NCBI GenBank assembly: GCA_945643635.1
Contig: CALZFC010000017.1
Location: 1,605,501-1,669,500 of the forward strand
DNA: 64,000 nt
Source: Allodiplogaster sudhausi
Taxonomy: Eukaryota; Nematoda; Chromadorea; Rhabditida; Diplogasteridae
Direction of reading: 5' to 3'
Position 1 is the first letter of the stretch. The number at the start of each line of letters is the position of its first letter. The notes under the pieces are model-generated. The model was not told the DNA's origin. It saw only the letters and a list, made by a program, of their open reading frames with translations, and did no database searches. Positions 11,819-24,299 of this stretch are shown here, in pieces. The translations under genes were made by a program, and so were the position numbers.

Positions 11819-13098
11819 TATTTCCATCAGATTTATTGATATGAATGATAGTAATTCTCAATATTCTTTCGTATCCCATTCTACATACATATCTCCAAGG
11901 TCTTTACCTGCTACAACTCAAGTTTCCGTTTATGCTCCCTCTATTAACTCCCTCCCCTTCTAATTGCACCTCCCTTGAAAATTCCATTGAAAAATAGTGC
12001 CGTCAGTCTAATAGACCCCCTCTTCCAATAGTGCCTCCTAACAGTCGAAAACAGCTTGAGATTTACCTCAAGTGGATGCTGGAGGCGTGGGATGATGCAC
12101 TTCCCAATGAGTTGACTTCAAATTAATTCAAAATGGGTAGTGAAACGGATATTCCAGTAATGATTTTATTGAATTTGGGCTATGATTCTTCTTTTTTTGT
12201 GAATGAAATGTTGTTATTGTTGAGTAGATATATGAATATCTACATTTGGTTATATGTACTATGAACATTTGTATATGGTCCTTTTACATTATACTCGTCT
12301 AATGGTAAGTGCGACTGCCAGCTCTGAATGGTATATATGTACACCCTCGGCAGTCAGACTCATGGTCACTTCAACTTGCCGCCTCATTTGGCTACTTCGT
12401 GTTCACACGTCACTTCCCTCCTTCTCCTCTCTTACAAGCGGTCGACTCTCCATTCCCTCTTCTCTCTCTCAATGAACCTTGTCCCGCTCTCGCCTCATCT
12501 TTCCACAGTCTATTCCCTGTCCTCTGTGTGAAGGACCCAACGTCCCCTACGTGAGGACACAACAGTTATCAAACTTTTAGCCAATCACATTGAAATATAA
12601 GTCGTCATCGACGCTGTTTTAGCTAAACATCTAAAGATGCTTTACCTCTCCTTTAAAAGGCCAAAATCGATCATTTGGGCAGATCTAGCAATCATTACTT
12701 TGAAGATGGAAAAGTCAGTCAAAAGTACGATGAAGACACCAATGTAAATCATGGAGTGGGATGCCAATTGTCTTTCTGCTAGCTGATAATCCTGCCGATA
12801 TCATTCCGATAATTACGATATTTCTAAGAACTTTTTACTGCTTCAGATAAATCGGCTTCCAGGAATGTTCACTGAGCGGTAAGCGTAGCCGAGGTCCCAT
12901 GTTTTCGCTTATAATACTTTCTCAAAACCGGTATAATTTCGACAGGCCTAAGACAGTGGCTGGATTTGTTATGGTACTGGCTTGCACATCACTCTTTATT
13001 CTTTGTCGAAATGTTGACAGACAACGAAGAGTCGGACGAGAAAGGAAAGAAGAGTGATGATTTCGGCATAGTAATATGCACCAGCAAACGAATGAGGC
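11819..13098. repeat. Intergenic: dispersed repeat and old MITE relic
   Basis: 11840-11930 carries the TTCTCAATATTCTTTCGT repeat. About 11930-12190 is a decayed relative of the TACCGTATTTT MITE family, recognisable by CCCTCTTCCAATAGTGCC, GGATGCTGGAGGCGTGGGAT and AAACGGATATTCCAGTAATG. A further MITE-like piece (CAAACTTTTAGCCAATCACATT) lies at ~12570. 12200-12560 shows no supported gene. From ~12660 the ShKT duplication unit begins. Confidence 0.5.
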
Positions 13099-13703
13099 TC
13101 ATCCAATCGTAGTGCAAACACCGCAGGTTCGCTGGCACATGTTTCGAACCTGAAAAAGATAGTAATATATTCTATATCATGTTAAATCGATGTATGTAAA
13201 GTACATATAGTCTGCATATTGTCAGCCAACTTTTGCATGCGAAATCGAATGCTTGACCTGGGCGTTGAACGCGCACTGGTTCTGATAGCGATAGCAGCAG
13301 CGGTAGTTGTCCTGGCATGTTCCCTAAACATTGTCTAGTCAATACATGTTCCCTAACTATTATCTAGACCATACTCAACGCTTTTCTCGATATCCGATGC
13401 CGAAGGTAAAAAAATATAATTGCCATCAACTCCTTGCTTTGTTTCCCTCACCTGGTTGATCTGATTATTATCGCAGCAAATGTTCTGCGCCTGGATGCAA
13501 GTGAAGCCCGTGGGGCAGCTGTTGCTGTTAAGGCATGCTGTAAAAAAGGTTTCATAGGAACAAGGAAATATTGTCTCGAGGGCTCTATTCCCGAGCAAGA
13601 ATAGAAGGGCGGACTAACGTCCAGCACCGCCAGGGGTGGCGCACGTCTGCTGTGCAAGAAGAGGCGTAGCGAGAGCGAGCACGAAGACGGCCACTTTCCA
13701 CAT
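13099..13703 (-). CDS. Small secreted ShKT-domain protein, copy B
   Basis: Paralogue of copy A on the other strand: exons 13703-13619, 13537-13452, 13323-13258, 13149-13099, about 95 aa. Signal peptide, four-Cys segment and ShKT Cys pattern are all kept. The donor that ends exon 4 in copy A is gone, so exon 4 reads on for a few codons to a stop at 13099-13101 and the separate last exon is not used. The unit including promoter and 3' flank is duplicated, so expression is probably similar to copy A. Confidence 0.75.
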
Positions 13704-13914
13704 TATGCACTGACAAAATGGAAGTTTGAGAAGTATCACCAATGAACAATTCAGCGACTGGGGAGCTTCATATTGGCATGAACCGAATTTAATTTGTGAA
13801 AAAAAATCATCAGTCGATTCATTCTGAAACTTAATTTTCTATCTTAATCAAGAAAGAGGTTTAAAGAAGAAGGGAGGCTCGCAGTGGACTTCACAATGAT
13901 GATAGTGATGAGGC

Positions 13915-13926
13915 GCCTTTATATAT
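13915..13926 (-). promoter_or_regulatory. TATA box of ShKT gene B
   Basis: Minus-strand ATATATAAAGGC about 215 nt upstream of the ATG, in the same context as in copies A and C. Confidence 0.5.
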
Positions 13927-14609
13927 CTGTATTCGGCAGATCTAACGTCATTGAAAGGTGAGAGAAGAGTAGAGAGAGCGTGGGAGAGAGAGAGAAAGCA
14001 AAAAACAGTGAGGGAGAGATGCAAGCAGGAAAGGACTATATTGACGTGAAGCCATTTTGTCACCCAGAAGAGTATAAAGGCTATGCAATCAAAGCACCCA
14101 ATCAGAGAGCTGGAGAGAATGAGAGCAACAGAGGGAGAGCGAGAGAAAGAGAGAGAAAGGGGGAGAAAGGGGAATGAGAGATAGAGAGATAAAGAGCACC
14201 TCATCATTCGGCCAGAAATAGAAGATAGAAGATATTAACCATATGCACTTCGACCAGGCCGGTGCATTTGCTACTGTGTTCTCAACAATGAATGATCAAC
14301 GATTACTTCCACTGCTCTAAATGTGCTTTCCGACTCTCTTGAAAAGCACAATTGTGAAGTGATTTAATCATTTTTTCACATTATTTTTTATCAGCACCTT
14401 TTATATCGCGAATCATGTGTTCATATTGCACGTTATACATCTTGATGCTTCATTCTGACAAAACATTTAGATTACCATTAGCTGGCCCGATTCGGTGTCA
14501 ATCTGCCACATATTCTAAGTTCGAAACATGTTCGGAACACGTATTCGCAACATTTGCATTGTTGTTCCAGGCGCCTCAGTGGTGCGTTTGACTCCACCAC
14601 TTCTCTCTG

Positions 14610-14640
<31 letters not shown>

Positions 14641-14825
14641 TACTCCAGAAAGTTGTAGCCTTCTACTTCTTCCCTCTTCTTCAGTTTATCCCTTTCTTTT
14701 CATTGTGTTTGTTTCTGCTCTTCTAATTCTTTCATGTTCTAATTAAAGCTACGTAAATATCTCTTTTTATCTCATTGTCAGTCGATTCGTTATTTTCCTT
14801 CCCTCATTATATCCACATCACTCGT

Positions 14826-15017
<192 letters not shown>

Positions 15018-15601
15018 TTAAGCGATTCCTGATTTAGCAAGATTCATCTCGTAATAACTGTTCGGTCAACTGAAGGTTATATGTATTGTTTCTTTTAATA
15101 AATTTGTATTTATTACTCTAGTTGGACTACATACAAATCTTTATTAAAGGAGCCAGAGTCATTAGTATCTGTCAGGGTGGAAGGAACATATCCTAAATAA
15201 GTGCAAAAGAGAGCGGAAAAGCATGAATATCGCCTTCTTGGTGCAGGTGAACTATGAGAGTAATTCTCAATATTCTTTCGTCTACCAATGTCTTTACCTT
15301 CGAAAATTCTCATTTGAGCAGGTCATTATCTTGTAGATCGGAAAGTCACTCAATAGTACTTCGAGGAGACCAATGAAAATCATCCGATTGGATGCCAATT
15401 GTCTTTCTGCTTACTGATAATCCTGCCGATATCATTCCGATAATTACGATATTTCTATGAAATTTCTTCAGTCAAGGGAAGTGCACGGAGCGGTCTGCAT
15501 AACATAGGTCGCATGTTTTTGCTTATAATACTTCCTCAAAACTTGAAAATTATGACCGTCCCCTGACTGTGGCTGGAATTTTAAAGGTACAATCTTGAGC
15601 A

Positions 15602-16449
15602 TCACTCTTTATTCTTTGTCGAAATGTTGACAGACAACGAAGAGTCGGACGAGAAAGGAAAGGAGAGTGACGATTTCGGCAGAGAAATGCATTTGCTTGC
15701 ACGAGCACCTCCAATCGGGGTGCAAACACCGCAGGTTCGCTGGCACATGTTTCGAATCTAAAAAAGATAAAAATATATTCTATATCATGTTAAATCGATA
15801 TATGTAAAGTACATATTGTCTGTTTATTGTCAGCCAAGGTATAAATCGAATGACCTGGGCGTTGAACGCGCACTGGTTCTGATAGCGATAGCAGCAGCGG
15901 TAGTTGTCCTGGCATGTTCCCTAAACATTTTCTAGTCAATACTGTTCCCTAACTATAATCTAGGCCATGCTCAACGCTTTTATCGATATCCTACTACGAA
16001 GGTTAAAAAAAAATTAAATTGTCACAAACTCCTTGCTTGGTTGCACTCACCTGGTTGATCTGATTATTATCGCAGCAAATGTTCTGCGCCTGAATGCAAG
16101 TGAAGCCCGTGGGGCAGCTGTTGCTGTTGAGGCATGCTGTAAAAAAGGTTTTTTTTTTAATCTTTTTCTTAATCTAAATGATCCCCCCAGTAACGAATAA
16201 AAGTCATTATCAATCTTTCAGCTCTTTTTCCCTTATCCCATATCCTAAATGAAAGTTCCTACCGCCATTAATCAAGCCCAGAAGAATTTTCAGCCATAAT
16301 CGGAATTAGAAAGTATTGCCTCGAGGGCTCTATCCCAGAGCAAGAAAAGAAGGGCCAGACTAACGTCCAGCACCGCCAGGGGTGGCGCACGTCTGCTGCG
16401 CAAGAAGAGGCGTAGCTAGAGCGAGCACGAAGACGGCCACTTTCCACAT
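15602..16449 (-). CDS. Small secreted ShKT-domain protein, copy C, altered C-terminus
   Basis: Third copy: exons 16449-16365, 16136-16051, 15920-15855, then 15757 onward. Signal peptide and Cys framework match copies A and B. The exon-4 donor has changed and the acceptor of the old last exon (ACATTTAG in A) reads ACATTTCG, so both sites of the last intron are lost. Exon 4 stays open through the former intron to a TGA at 15602-15604, predicting a Ser-rich tail of about 35 extra residues. Whether the tail is translated, or an unseen splice removes it, needs transcript data. Core confidence is high; the 3' end is uncertain. Confidence 0.65.
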
Positions 16450-16680
16450 TATGCACTGACAAAATGGAGTTTGAGAAGTATCACCAATGTGAACTATTCA
16501 GCGACTATTCAGCGATAGATTGCATGAGGAGCAATTGGTAGGATTCGAATTATGTAAATTTGTGAAAAAAATTCCTTTGTCGATACATTCTGAAATTTAA
16601 TTTTCTAGCTTAATCAAGAAAGAGGTTTAAAGAAGAAGGGAGGCTCGCAGTGGACTTCACAATGATGATAGTGATGATAC

Positions 16681-16692
16681 GCCTTTATATAT
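16681..16692 (-). promoter_or_regulatory. TATA box of ShKT gene C
   Basis: Minus-strand ATATATAAAGGC in the same position relative to the ATG as in copies A and B. Confidence 0.5.
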
Positions 16693-17573
16693 CTGTATTC
16701 GGCAGATCTAACGTCATTGAAAGGTGAGAGAAGAGTAGAGAGAGCGTGGGAGTGAGAGAGACAGAGAGAGAGAGAGTTATACAGTGAGGGAGGCAATGGC
16801 AAGAATAAAAAGAGTTTATTGACGTGAAGCCATTTGGTCACCTAGAAACACGTCACTTGAAAAAGTACAGAGGCTATGCAATCAAAGCAAACAATCAGAG
16901 AAAATGAGAGCGAGAGAGTGAGAGCGAGAGAGAGAGAGAGGGATAATGAGAGACATAGAGATAAAGAGCACCTCATCAGGTGTGCACGAATTCGGCCAGA
17001 AAATGAAGATGGAAGATATGAACCCAATGTCACTGCATTCGGTACTATTTTGAGAACAATTTGTGCTCTTAACAGTATATGATCGACGATTACTTCCAAT
17101 GCTAAATGTGATTTCCGACTCTCTTTAGAAGCACAATTGTGAACTCTTTAAAAAAAATTTCCACCTTAGTTTTATCAGCATTATTTACATATATATCGCG
17201 ATTAATGGGCTCATTTTGCACTTTATATGCTATGTTTAATACATACATTTCGGTGATTAGTAGAATTTCTAAATGATATTGTAGTTGAGATTTTATATGC
17301 TTCCGACATATTTGCATAAAGATAAAGTACAAACCTACTGCTGTATATACATATGTTTTCAAATTGAAGTAATTGTAGTTCCAATAATGGCACCCCTTGG
17401 AAGAAAAGCGCACCTTCGAAGTATGTATGTACTATAAACAAATTTAAACGCGCTGCCATAAGAAGAAAAACAGTATCACTATACAAAAGAATCCTTTTTC
17501 AGAGTGTCACTTAAACTGTGAGCTAAATAAATAAATAAAATCCACAAGGCTCCGGACATTCGTGCAATTAGCT
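16693..17573. other. Upstream part of the ShKT unit, then featureless intergenic DNA
   Basis: Up to about 17230 this continues the duplicated unit around copy C (GA-rich stretches at 16735-16775 and 16905-16950, then AGCACAATTGTGAA). 17230-17573 is AT-rich and shows no exon, RNA gene or repeat I can support. Confidence 0.4.
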
Positions 17574-20500
17574 CTAGCGCAGGGAAAGGATGCGCTTATG
17601 ATCAGCGTCAGCTTGTGCGACTACACGAGATATCCGCCTCCAGCGCTCCTCATCCGTCGTCATGAATGTGTCCTTGTAGCGCCACATGCACTCCTCATCA
17701 TCGACCGCGCTCGCGACCGCGTCGCGTCGCGCAACTAACGGCGAATGCCACCGGCCAAAGATGTAGCGGTCGAGACGGCTGAAAATATGTCGAGTCCTCA
17801 AAAATTCAGAAGCGGCGCAAAATTATACACTTAAAGAAGATTTATCGAGACAAACAATTATTAGTTTTATGAATTTATTTATTATTCATAAATCAAGTTT
17901 AATGATGTGACAACAGTTTACAGTGACGGGTCAGATGAAATACAAATAACAAATTATCAAGGCTAGGCAAAATAAAAAGAAACTAGCCTTCTTTGCCAGC
18001 CGTGCAGAATAAAGTCGTCAGGCGACCACAGCGAATCTGTCAGCCAGCCATCTCGTGCCCATATAAGTGGAGAGTCCTTGAATTTATAATACATAATTGG
18101 TAACAGCATGACAAAAAATAAATAAAAGTAATAATAAAAAGGTAATAATCTGTCGTAATCAACGAGCTATCACATCCAACAGTGAAAAGCAAGCATTCAC
18201 TTTTTTTGCTTCTAGAGCTGTCTGCGGACCTTTGGTCTGATGCCAATTCGAAGATCCAATTGTGAAAGGCGAAGAAGTTCCTGGACGCAAACGCTGAAGT
18301 GACTCAGCGAATCAAAGTCACTAAAATATATATGTGAATTTTAGACTAAATATTAATTTATAATTTTCTAAACAATTAAAAGAAAAGTAGAAAAGAAAGT
18401 AACGTCGACTCCCTCCAGAGATCATAACACTGCAGTTTGCTAGATTCGTCCGCGTTCGAATGCTCGAGAAGAACGGCCTAAAAATGGATATAACAACAAG
18501 AAACATTTACACTATTAGATATTACTGTTATATTTAATTTAGCTTTTTCATTGCTTAATTAAGAGCTGAAAAACGGTTTGAACTACATACATGAATCGCG
18601 CCATTATCACTGCCATGGAAGCTGGAAGGGAGGTGTTCTTCGTAGGAGGCCCAGAACATCAGAAAGTCCCGAGAGAACTGCATGTTTCTACAGTAACAAG
18701 AGCATTTCTTGGAGAGAAAAGAAAACGCATGAGATGATATGAGACAGCTCCGAAAACTGAGGAGAGCTGAATTAAAATGGACGCAAGACAATAATGTACA
18801 AGATAAATTTGAATATCATGTGGGCATTGGTATTGATGCAAAGTAACGTTGAAAAAATGGAACCATGAAAGGAATCAATAAAGAAAGAAAGCGCACAATG
18901 AATGAGAATAGTGGAAGGAAAAAACAGTTTCTTGCTGATGACATGTACCTGACAATGTAGGTGCCTGCCATGACTTCGTGATTGAAGATTCGCTTGCAAA
19001 AGATGACGTCAATTTTCGACAGCGCAGCCGAGATGTATTCCTCTATGAATCGGGAATATATTAATTGTTTATTTTAAAAATAAAATACAGAATTCGTTTT
19101 TTAAGGAAAAAGTAATTAATAAAAAATAATAATGATATTTCTCGAGAAGACATGCCAATGAGATGGCTCGGATTGATGACGGCCATGTCGGCATCCATGA
19201 AGAGCAGCCAATCAACGACGCCTACCATCCTCGCCATCAATTCGGCCATCACGCAGTGTCGACGGAACATGAACTATGAAGAAGAGCACACTAAAGGAGC
19301 CATAAGACATTCCCAAATTGGCGCATTTTTGATTGACACTGGGGCGAGAGAGCATGTGATTTAGGGATACATGACCACAAAATTCTGGGAAATTCAAATA
19401 GGTTGCGGTAAAGTTTCGTGCGACTTTAACTATGTCATTCGAAGTTATTTATCATTTAGTGATAACGTAGGGATTTCGGCCGCGGTTTCGGTTGAACTTT
19501 CAGCCGAGGTGCTCCTCCGATGACATAAACCCCTCCCCCTCTATGAGTCATGTCGACCTCATGAAGCGGGGGCGAGATGACTCATAGATGGGGAGGAGCA
19601 TACTTGCTGATAACTGTCACACTATGGTCATAGTGTGAAAGATGATAAGAGTAGCTCTATCATAATTGCTTCCATAGTCTCTGTCTCTCCTTTTCGTCGA
19701 GTTATTCTGTTCAGCATGGAAAAACTTCACTTTACTCATAATCAACCAAAACTGTGGATTATGGAAGGAGATGCGCAGATCGCGCATAAAGAGTGTGTTT
19801 TGTTGAGGATTAGGCATTTTCAGCTCAGTTCTTGACGTGTTCTCACCCGAAAACATAACAGTTTAGAAATGCGGCTGAATTCCCAGCTTGAACACAATGG
19901 ATTCTCAAATGTCAAGTGCAGAATGGAAACCAACGTCAGTCTGAGTGCAGGCGCTGCCTCTTCTGCTGAAGGACGCGTCGACAAAGTAAAAGGGATACCC
20001 CTCAAATAACATAATAATAATAAAGAGAAACAAAAATAGGGACCGTGTCAAAACAGCAACGACATTTGCGCAAAGATCCCATAACTTTGTTCAGGGTGAT
20101 CGTACCGGTTCAACCAATATTCCGCGCGACTGCTCTCATTGAGATGAATTGAACCATATAGGTTTCGCAGCTCTTGGACAGCAGGCAAAAAAGTTGAAAA
20201 TTTGAAATTTTTAAGCTTCAGTCACAAAAGTGATATCGTTGGATAGATCTTGTAAAGAGAAATTGATTGGTGCTAATTTTATCCGTCTGCGATAACAATG
20301 AAGAAAGTTATGACACTTTTAGCGCAAATGTCGTTGCTGTTTTGACACGGTCCCCAAAATATGAGAACTTTTAAAATATATTTACAAGCTAATTATAAGT
20401 TAAATCTACTGAAAAATGTACACTGCACGAACATGGTATTTCGCATAGCACTCGACAGTCCTTCGAGCTTCTTCATATTCCGGCGCGTCTGCATAGTCTT

Positions 20501-20655
20501 TGACAATAACAACAATAGCAACGCGGAGCTTGGCGGAATCTTAGCAGTGCATATTAATTTCTACATCAGCCTCACCTCACCTTCTCTTTCTATTTCTCTC
20601 TCTCTATTATCTCTTTTCTGTTTATTTTTTTTCTCTCTCTCTCTCTATTCTCTAT

Positions 20656-20695
<40 letters not shown>

Positions 20696-20880
20696 TTACC
20701 TCTTCCTCTCGCAACGGTTATTGGCCGATGTACAATTCGTGTATATCTGTTCTGCCACGCCATGAACAGAATACCAATGTTCAGCTCCTCGAATAACAGC
20801 AGAATCGCAGCAACAGCGATGATAACATAGTAAGTTCTCCGCAAAAATGGACGACGTAGGCGGTGATGGCATAATAACAT
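17574..20880 (-). CDS. DUF273-type glycosyltransferase, type II membrane protein
   Basis: About 373 aa from ten exons: 20880-20700, 20539-20433, 20000-19935, 19273-19156, 19042-18949, 18687-18591, 18477-18404, 18320-18230, 18076-17988, 17778-17574; the phases add up exactly. A basic N-terminus and hydrophobic stretch ([14 protein letters not shown]) suggest a Golgi type II anchor. The lumenal part matches the nematode DUF273 family as I know it: [58 protein letters not shown] with the DAD metal/sugar-nucleotide motif, [27 protein letters not shown] and WARDGWLT with Df-LHGW. The function is a GT-A-like transfer of a sugar to glycans; donor and acceptor are unknown. Two introns (donors at 19154-19155 and 17986-17987) use GC. 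Intron 2 contains a 33-bp-TIR element and intron 1 a (CT)n tract. Confidence 0.88.
19532..19596. other. 65-nt hairpin in a glycosyltransferase intron
   Basis: The stem pairs CCTCCCCCTCTATGAGTCAT (19532-19551) with 19577-19596 at 19 of 20 positions around a 25-nt loop. The size resembles a pre-miRNA or a short MITE. GGTGCTCCTCC just upstream can pair with the same right arm, giving an alternative fold. Confidence 0.4.
20039..20354. mobile_element. MITE with 33-bp perfect terminal inverted repeats
   Basis: 316-bp element in intron 2 of the glycosyltransferase gene. 20039-20071 (starting GGGACCGTGTCAAAACAG) is the exact inverse of 20322-20354. It is flanked by near-identical A/T heptamers (AAAAATA left, CAAAATA right), a possible target duplication. 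There is no coding capacity. The superfamily is not assigned. Confidence 0.8.
20575..20694. repeat. CT-rich microsatellite
   Basis: Pyrimidine-rich tract ending in a pure (CT)n run of about 38 bp, just inside intron 1 of the glycosyltransferase gene (GA on the sense strand). Confidence 0.85.
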
Positions 20881-22102
20881 CAAAAACTAAATAAAGTAAA
20901 TAATATTTTTAAAAAAATTATAGTACTGCTTTAACACGTTTTCGCGACGCAATGAAGCAAATGAATTCGCTAAACTATTGAGTTCTCGCCCGTTGTAGGA
21001 CCAATGGTTATATAAGTATAGATTTTAGAATATCACCGAAAATAAGAAATGCCGTGAAAAAGAGCAATAATTCCTTTCCTCCAATGCCCTTCAAGGTTAC
21101 CTTTTAGAGAACAGAATGTATTATGAAATTATTGAACTACGTTCTTTATAAACATGCTTAATTAGTCAAGTTTGACTTTATCCTAATCGTTTCTCAACAG
21201 TAAAATAAGAAAGCGATATATCAAGGGCGCAATGGTTTAAAAGCTGCTATGAAGTCATGATATTAGAGCAGTATATGAGTACGCCTCAAGCGTCGATTCT
21301 GCATTCCACAAGATGGCAGAGTCATATATGAATGTATGAATGAAATGCGTGGACAAACAAAGAATCACTCATCATAGTTGCCAGCCCTTCTTTTGTTTGT
21401 GCTCGTCCAACTCATGAGGGAAAAGCCGAAAGAACTGATGCATCAATCACAGGAAGAGGAGATCTGAATGGCTGTGATCTCATTTCGAGCGATTTTGGCA
21501 CATATCTTTTTTCTCGGGCATGCATCATTTTATTCAGCTCGACTCTTTCTTCTTCTGACTCTTCATGTTCATGGTTTTCTACTTGCTCATTATGTCAACA
21601 AGCCCCGATAAGAGGCATATGTATGTGAACACAAAAAGACGGAAATAAAATCATGTCGACTCGATTTGGGTTTTAGAGCTCTGAGAAGTCGAGAGAGAAA
21701 AGTAAGGCTCTATTGCCTTTCACGGACCTTTGCATGATCACATACAAAGGTCCGTGTATCAGGTAAGCACATAGCATGAAGTATCTAAAAAAAGGTTGTT
21801 GTATATTTTTTAAAATTCCTATATGTATATAATTCTGGTTAAAAGGACAATTTTAGCATCATTTTATGAACACTTAATCATAATTAAGGCTCATCACAAT
21901 ATCTTCTAATTGCGATGTACTGGCTCTTGGCTTTTGATCTAAATTCCACTTTATCAAGCATTTAAAAGTCACTTATGCGTATTCACAAATGATGATAATT
22001 AAAATAAATACGACCTCATTAGAAGTAAGATTTGTTGGACTTGAATGACAATATTAAGGACTTCAAAATTCCAATTTGGCAGCGTTAGTTGAATGAAGCT
22101 TT
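20881..22102. other. Intergenic; one perfect 12-bp hairpin at 21721-21756
   Basis: CACGGACCTTTG at 21721-21732 pairs exactly with 21745-21756 around a 12-nt loop. Nothing else in the interval reads as an exon, RNA gene or recognisable repeat. Confidence 0.45.
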
Positions 22103-23178
22103 TTACTGCTGCTTCTTCGGGGTGCCGCCGGCGGCAGCGCGGCGTTTTCGCTTGCGGCAGCAACCGCATCTGCAAAGCACAATCATCATTTCTCACTCGT
22201 CATAAGAACTCGGATAATAAAGATTCAGAATGTGCAGCCAGATTGAACATTCAGTTCGAAATCTCCTTTGCAGAACTATGTACATATCTTCTTATCGCGA
22301 TAGTTCCGCAGGAGATTGAGCTAGCTAAATACATACATATGTACATACGTAAGTCCGCTATGGTGATACATTTTCATACTTTTGCAAAATTACTGAATGT
22401 GACGATCTATAGTATACGATCTACGATCTCACCCGCAGCATCCGCAGCCGCAGCATCCGCATCCACAGCAGCCGCAGCCGCAGCAGCCGCAGCAGCACGG
22501 GCAACAGCAGCAGCAGGGCTGAAAAATAATGGTTATTTCATGACAGTTTTTTGCTTTTTCATTGTGAAAAGTTATTGCAAATATGTAAATTTTACATCTA
22601 ATGTTTCATATTGCCTATATTGCATAATGTTTCTTTTGACAATAACTAAACGGTCATTCTTGGAAAGGCGAACTGACACAGCAGCAACAGCAACGTTTCG
22701 CCTTCTTGAGCGCGCCGCCAGGAGAAGCCCGGGGCGACTTGCATTCCTTCACGCTGTGCGGTACCAAGGAAGCAGATGGAGGAGCTATAACGTTTTTTTT
22801 AAATAATTTTTTTTATTATTAAAAAAAGAAAAATTAATTAAGGCCAGTCACCTTTTCTCTTCAATAACATGAAAATTATACCATAGTAAATGTGCAGGAA
22901 AAAATTAGAATAATAATGATCATAATAATTAATAATAATGATAATTATTATTATAATTTTTTTTTAAAATTATTATCTTTATTTAAAAATAATAGTAAAT
23001 ATACAGAAAATGTAATAAAAAACGAACATGTAGCAGTGCCTGATGGTGAGGCGGTTGTGGCAGCACCAAATTGGCGCACGTCATTCGACAGCTGCTGTCG
23101 TTTGGGCTGTCCACTCTGGATGGCTGAGACGGCGACGAGGAGGGAAGCAGAGAAAGCGAGAAGAACGAGCGAGTTCAT
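22103..23178 (-). CDS. Secreted hyper-cysteine protein (C/G-rich core, basic flanks)
   Basis: About 136 aa from four exons: 23178-23028, 22784-22678, 22518-22433, 22169-22103. Signal peptide MNSLVLLAFSASLLVAVSA is followed by a Ser/Pro/Thr-rich linker, then KKAKR directly before five Cys, a core of CC-G and C-G steps and a final CGCCRKRKRR, ending in a short polar tail. By my reading 27 of 38 core residues are Cys, above typical metallothioneins (about one third). Basic clusters on both sides could be processing sites. Possible roles are metal binding or disulphide cross-linking in cuticle or eggshell; none can be shown. Exon 1 can end at a GT donor (23028) or a GC donor (23040), both in phase. 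It resembles no named family I can recall. Confidence 0.75.
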
Positions 23179-24299
23179 GATTGGCAGTATTCTGGAAGTT
23201 CTGAACGGTATAGAGAAGAGCTTCTGGAATTATTAATTAGATCAAAACAAGGTACATGTATAAATAAAAAGTAATTTTTTTTAAAATAACATTGCGTTAA
23301 AAAATATGAAGAAAGAAGAAAGATGAAATAATATCTTATAATGCAATATTACAAGTACTATAAAATAAAAGAGAGAAAAGAAACGATGATGATGAAATCG
23401 AGCAAATGCCATGTCTCTACTGACTACTGATTTGCTTTTATACGCTGAATACCATGATCCACTCTTCTCCAGGCTTCAACAACTTCACACACACTCTTCG
23501 TCCATCTCGTACCGGAAGCTGGACAGCTTCAAGAGCTTTGCAGGCCTTTCTTCTTCTTTTTTTCTTAAAGAACACATTGAATGACTGACTCTCTTGAACT
23601 TCATCATCAGTTGCATGTTTGTGCGAACACTTGAAGTGACGGGCCATCACACGCCGAGGTTACATACATCTCGCCTGCGGGAAGTATCAAATGTCATCAC
23701 GCAAACAGATGACGGAATGATGCGGTGCTGAACGATTTATGTATCTGAATGGGTTAGGACGATCACCGAGGAAAAATTACATGAGATTTCAAATTGCCGC
23801 GGCCCCTCGCACTACGCGCATTCTATTCTCGCGCAGTGCGTTTGAGCGACATGCGAACATTAAAAAATGCTCACTAAAGCAATGTAAGATGAGCGCATCC
23901 TTCGGAATTATCTATATAGATTATTTATTATACGTTTATATTCATTTAAGATGCATATCGATGAATATATAACGCCTTTTGGAAAAAAACAACATTCTTT
24001 CATGATGAGTTCTTCTTCTTTCATTGTAGTGGATTTTTCTTTGTTTAGAACGTGATTATGCCACATAGTATGACTGACACATCTGTTGAAGAGCGGCAGC
24101 AAAGAGCGGAGCTTCGCCAAGTGTGCTTTTGTACACAGCTGATCTGAAAGATCGGTAGCCGAAAGATCTGCGGTAGGTGGGAAGACAAGAATGGTTAAAA
24201 GCTTCCTTTCATGAAAAAAATATTAGATGCAAAATTTTTATGAATATAATATTTAACAAACAATATCAGAAAAACAAAAAAAAATAAAAAATAAAAATT
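23179..24299. other. Intergenic upstream of the Cys-rich gene
   Basis: A minus-strand TATAAAAG at 23435-23442 may be the promoter of the Cys-rich gene if its leader is spliced (TTTTATAG acceptor near 23350). A 70-codon minus-strand frame at 23438-23650 has no supporting context. The rest is AT-rich with no supported feature. Confidence 0.3.

Noticed and set aside
22093..22806. 237-codon plus-strand frame with poly-Ala
   Set aside because: Antisense shadow of the Cys-rich gene, whose minus-strand exons have a signal peptide and phase-matched splice sites.
23438..23650. 70-codon basic minus-strand ORF
   Set aside because: Overlaps the possible TATA box of the Cys-rich gene and has no domain; could be chance.
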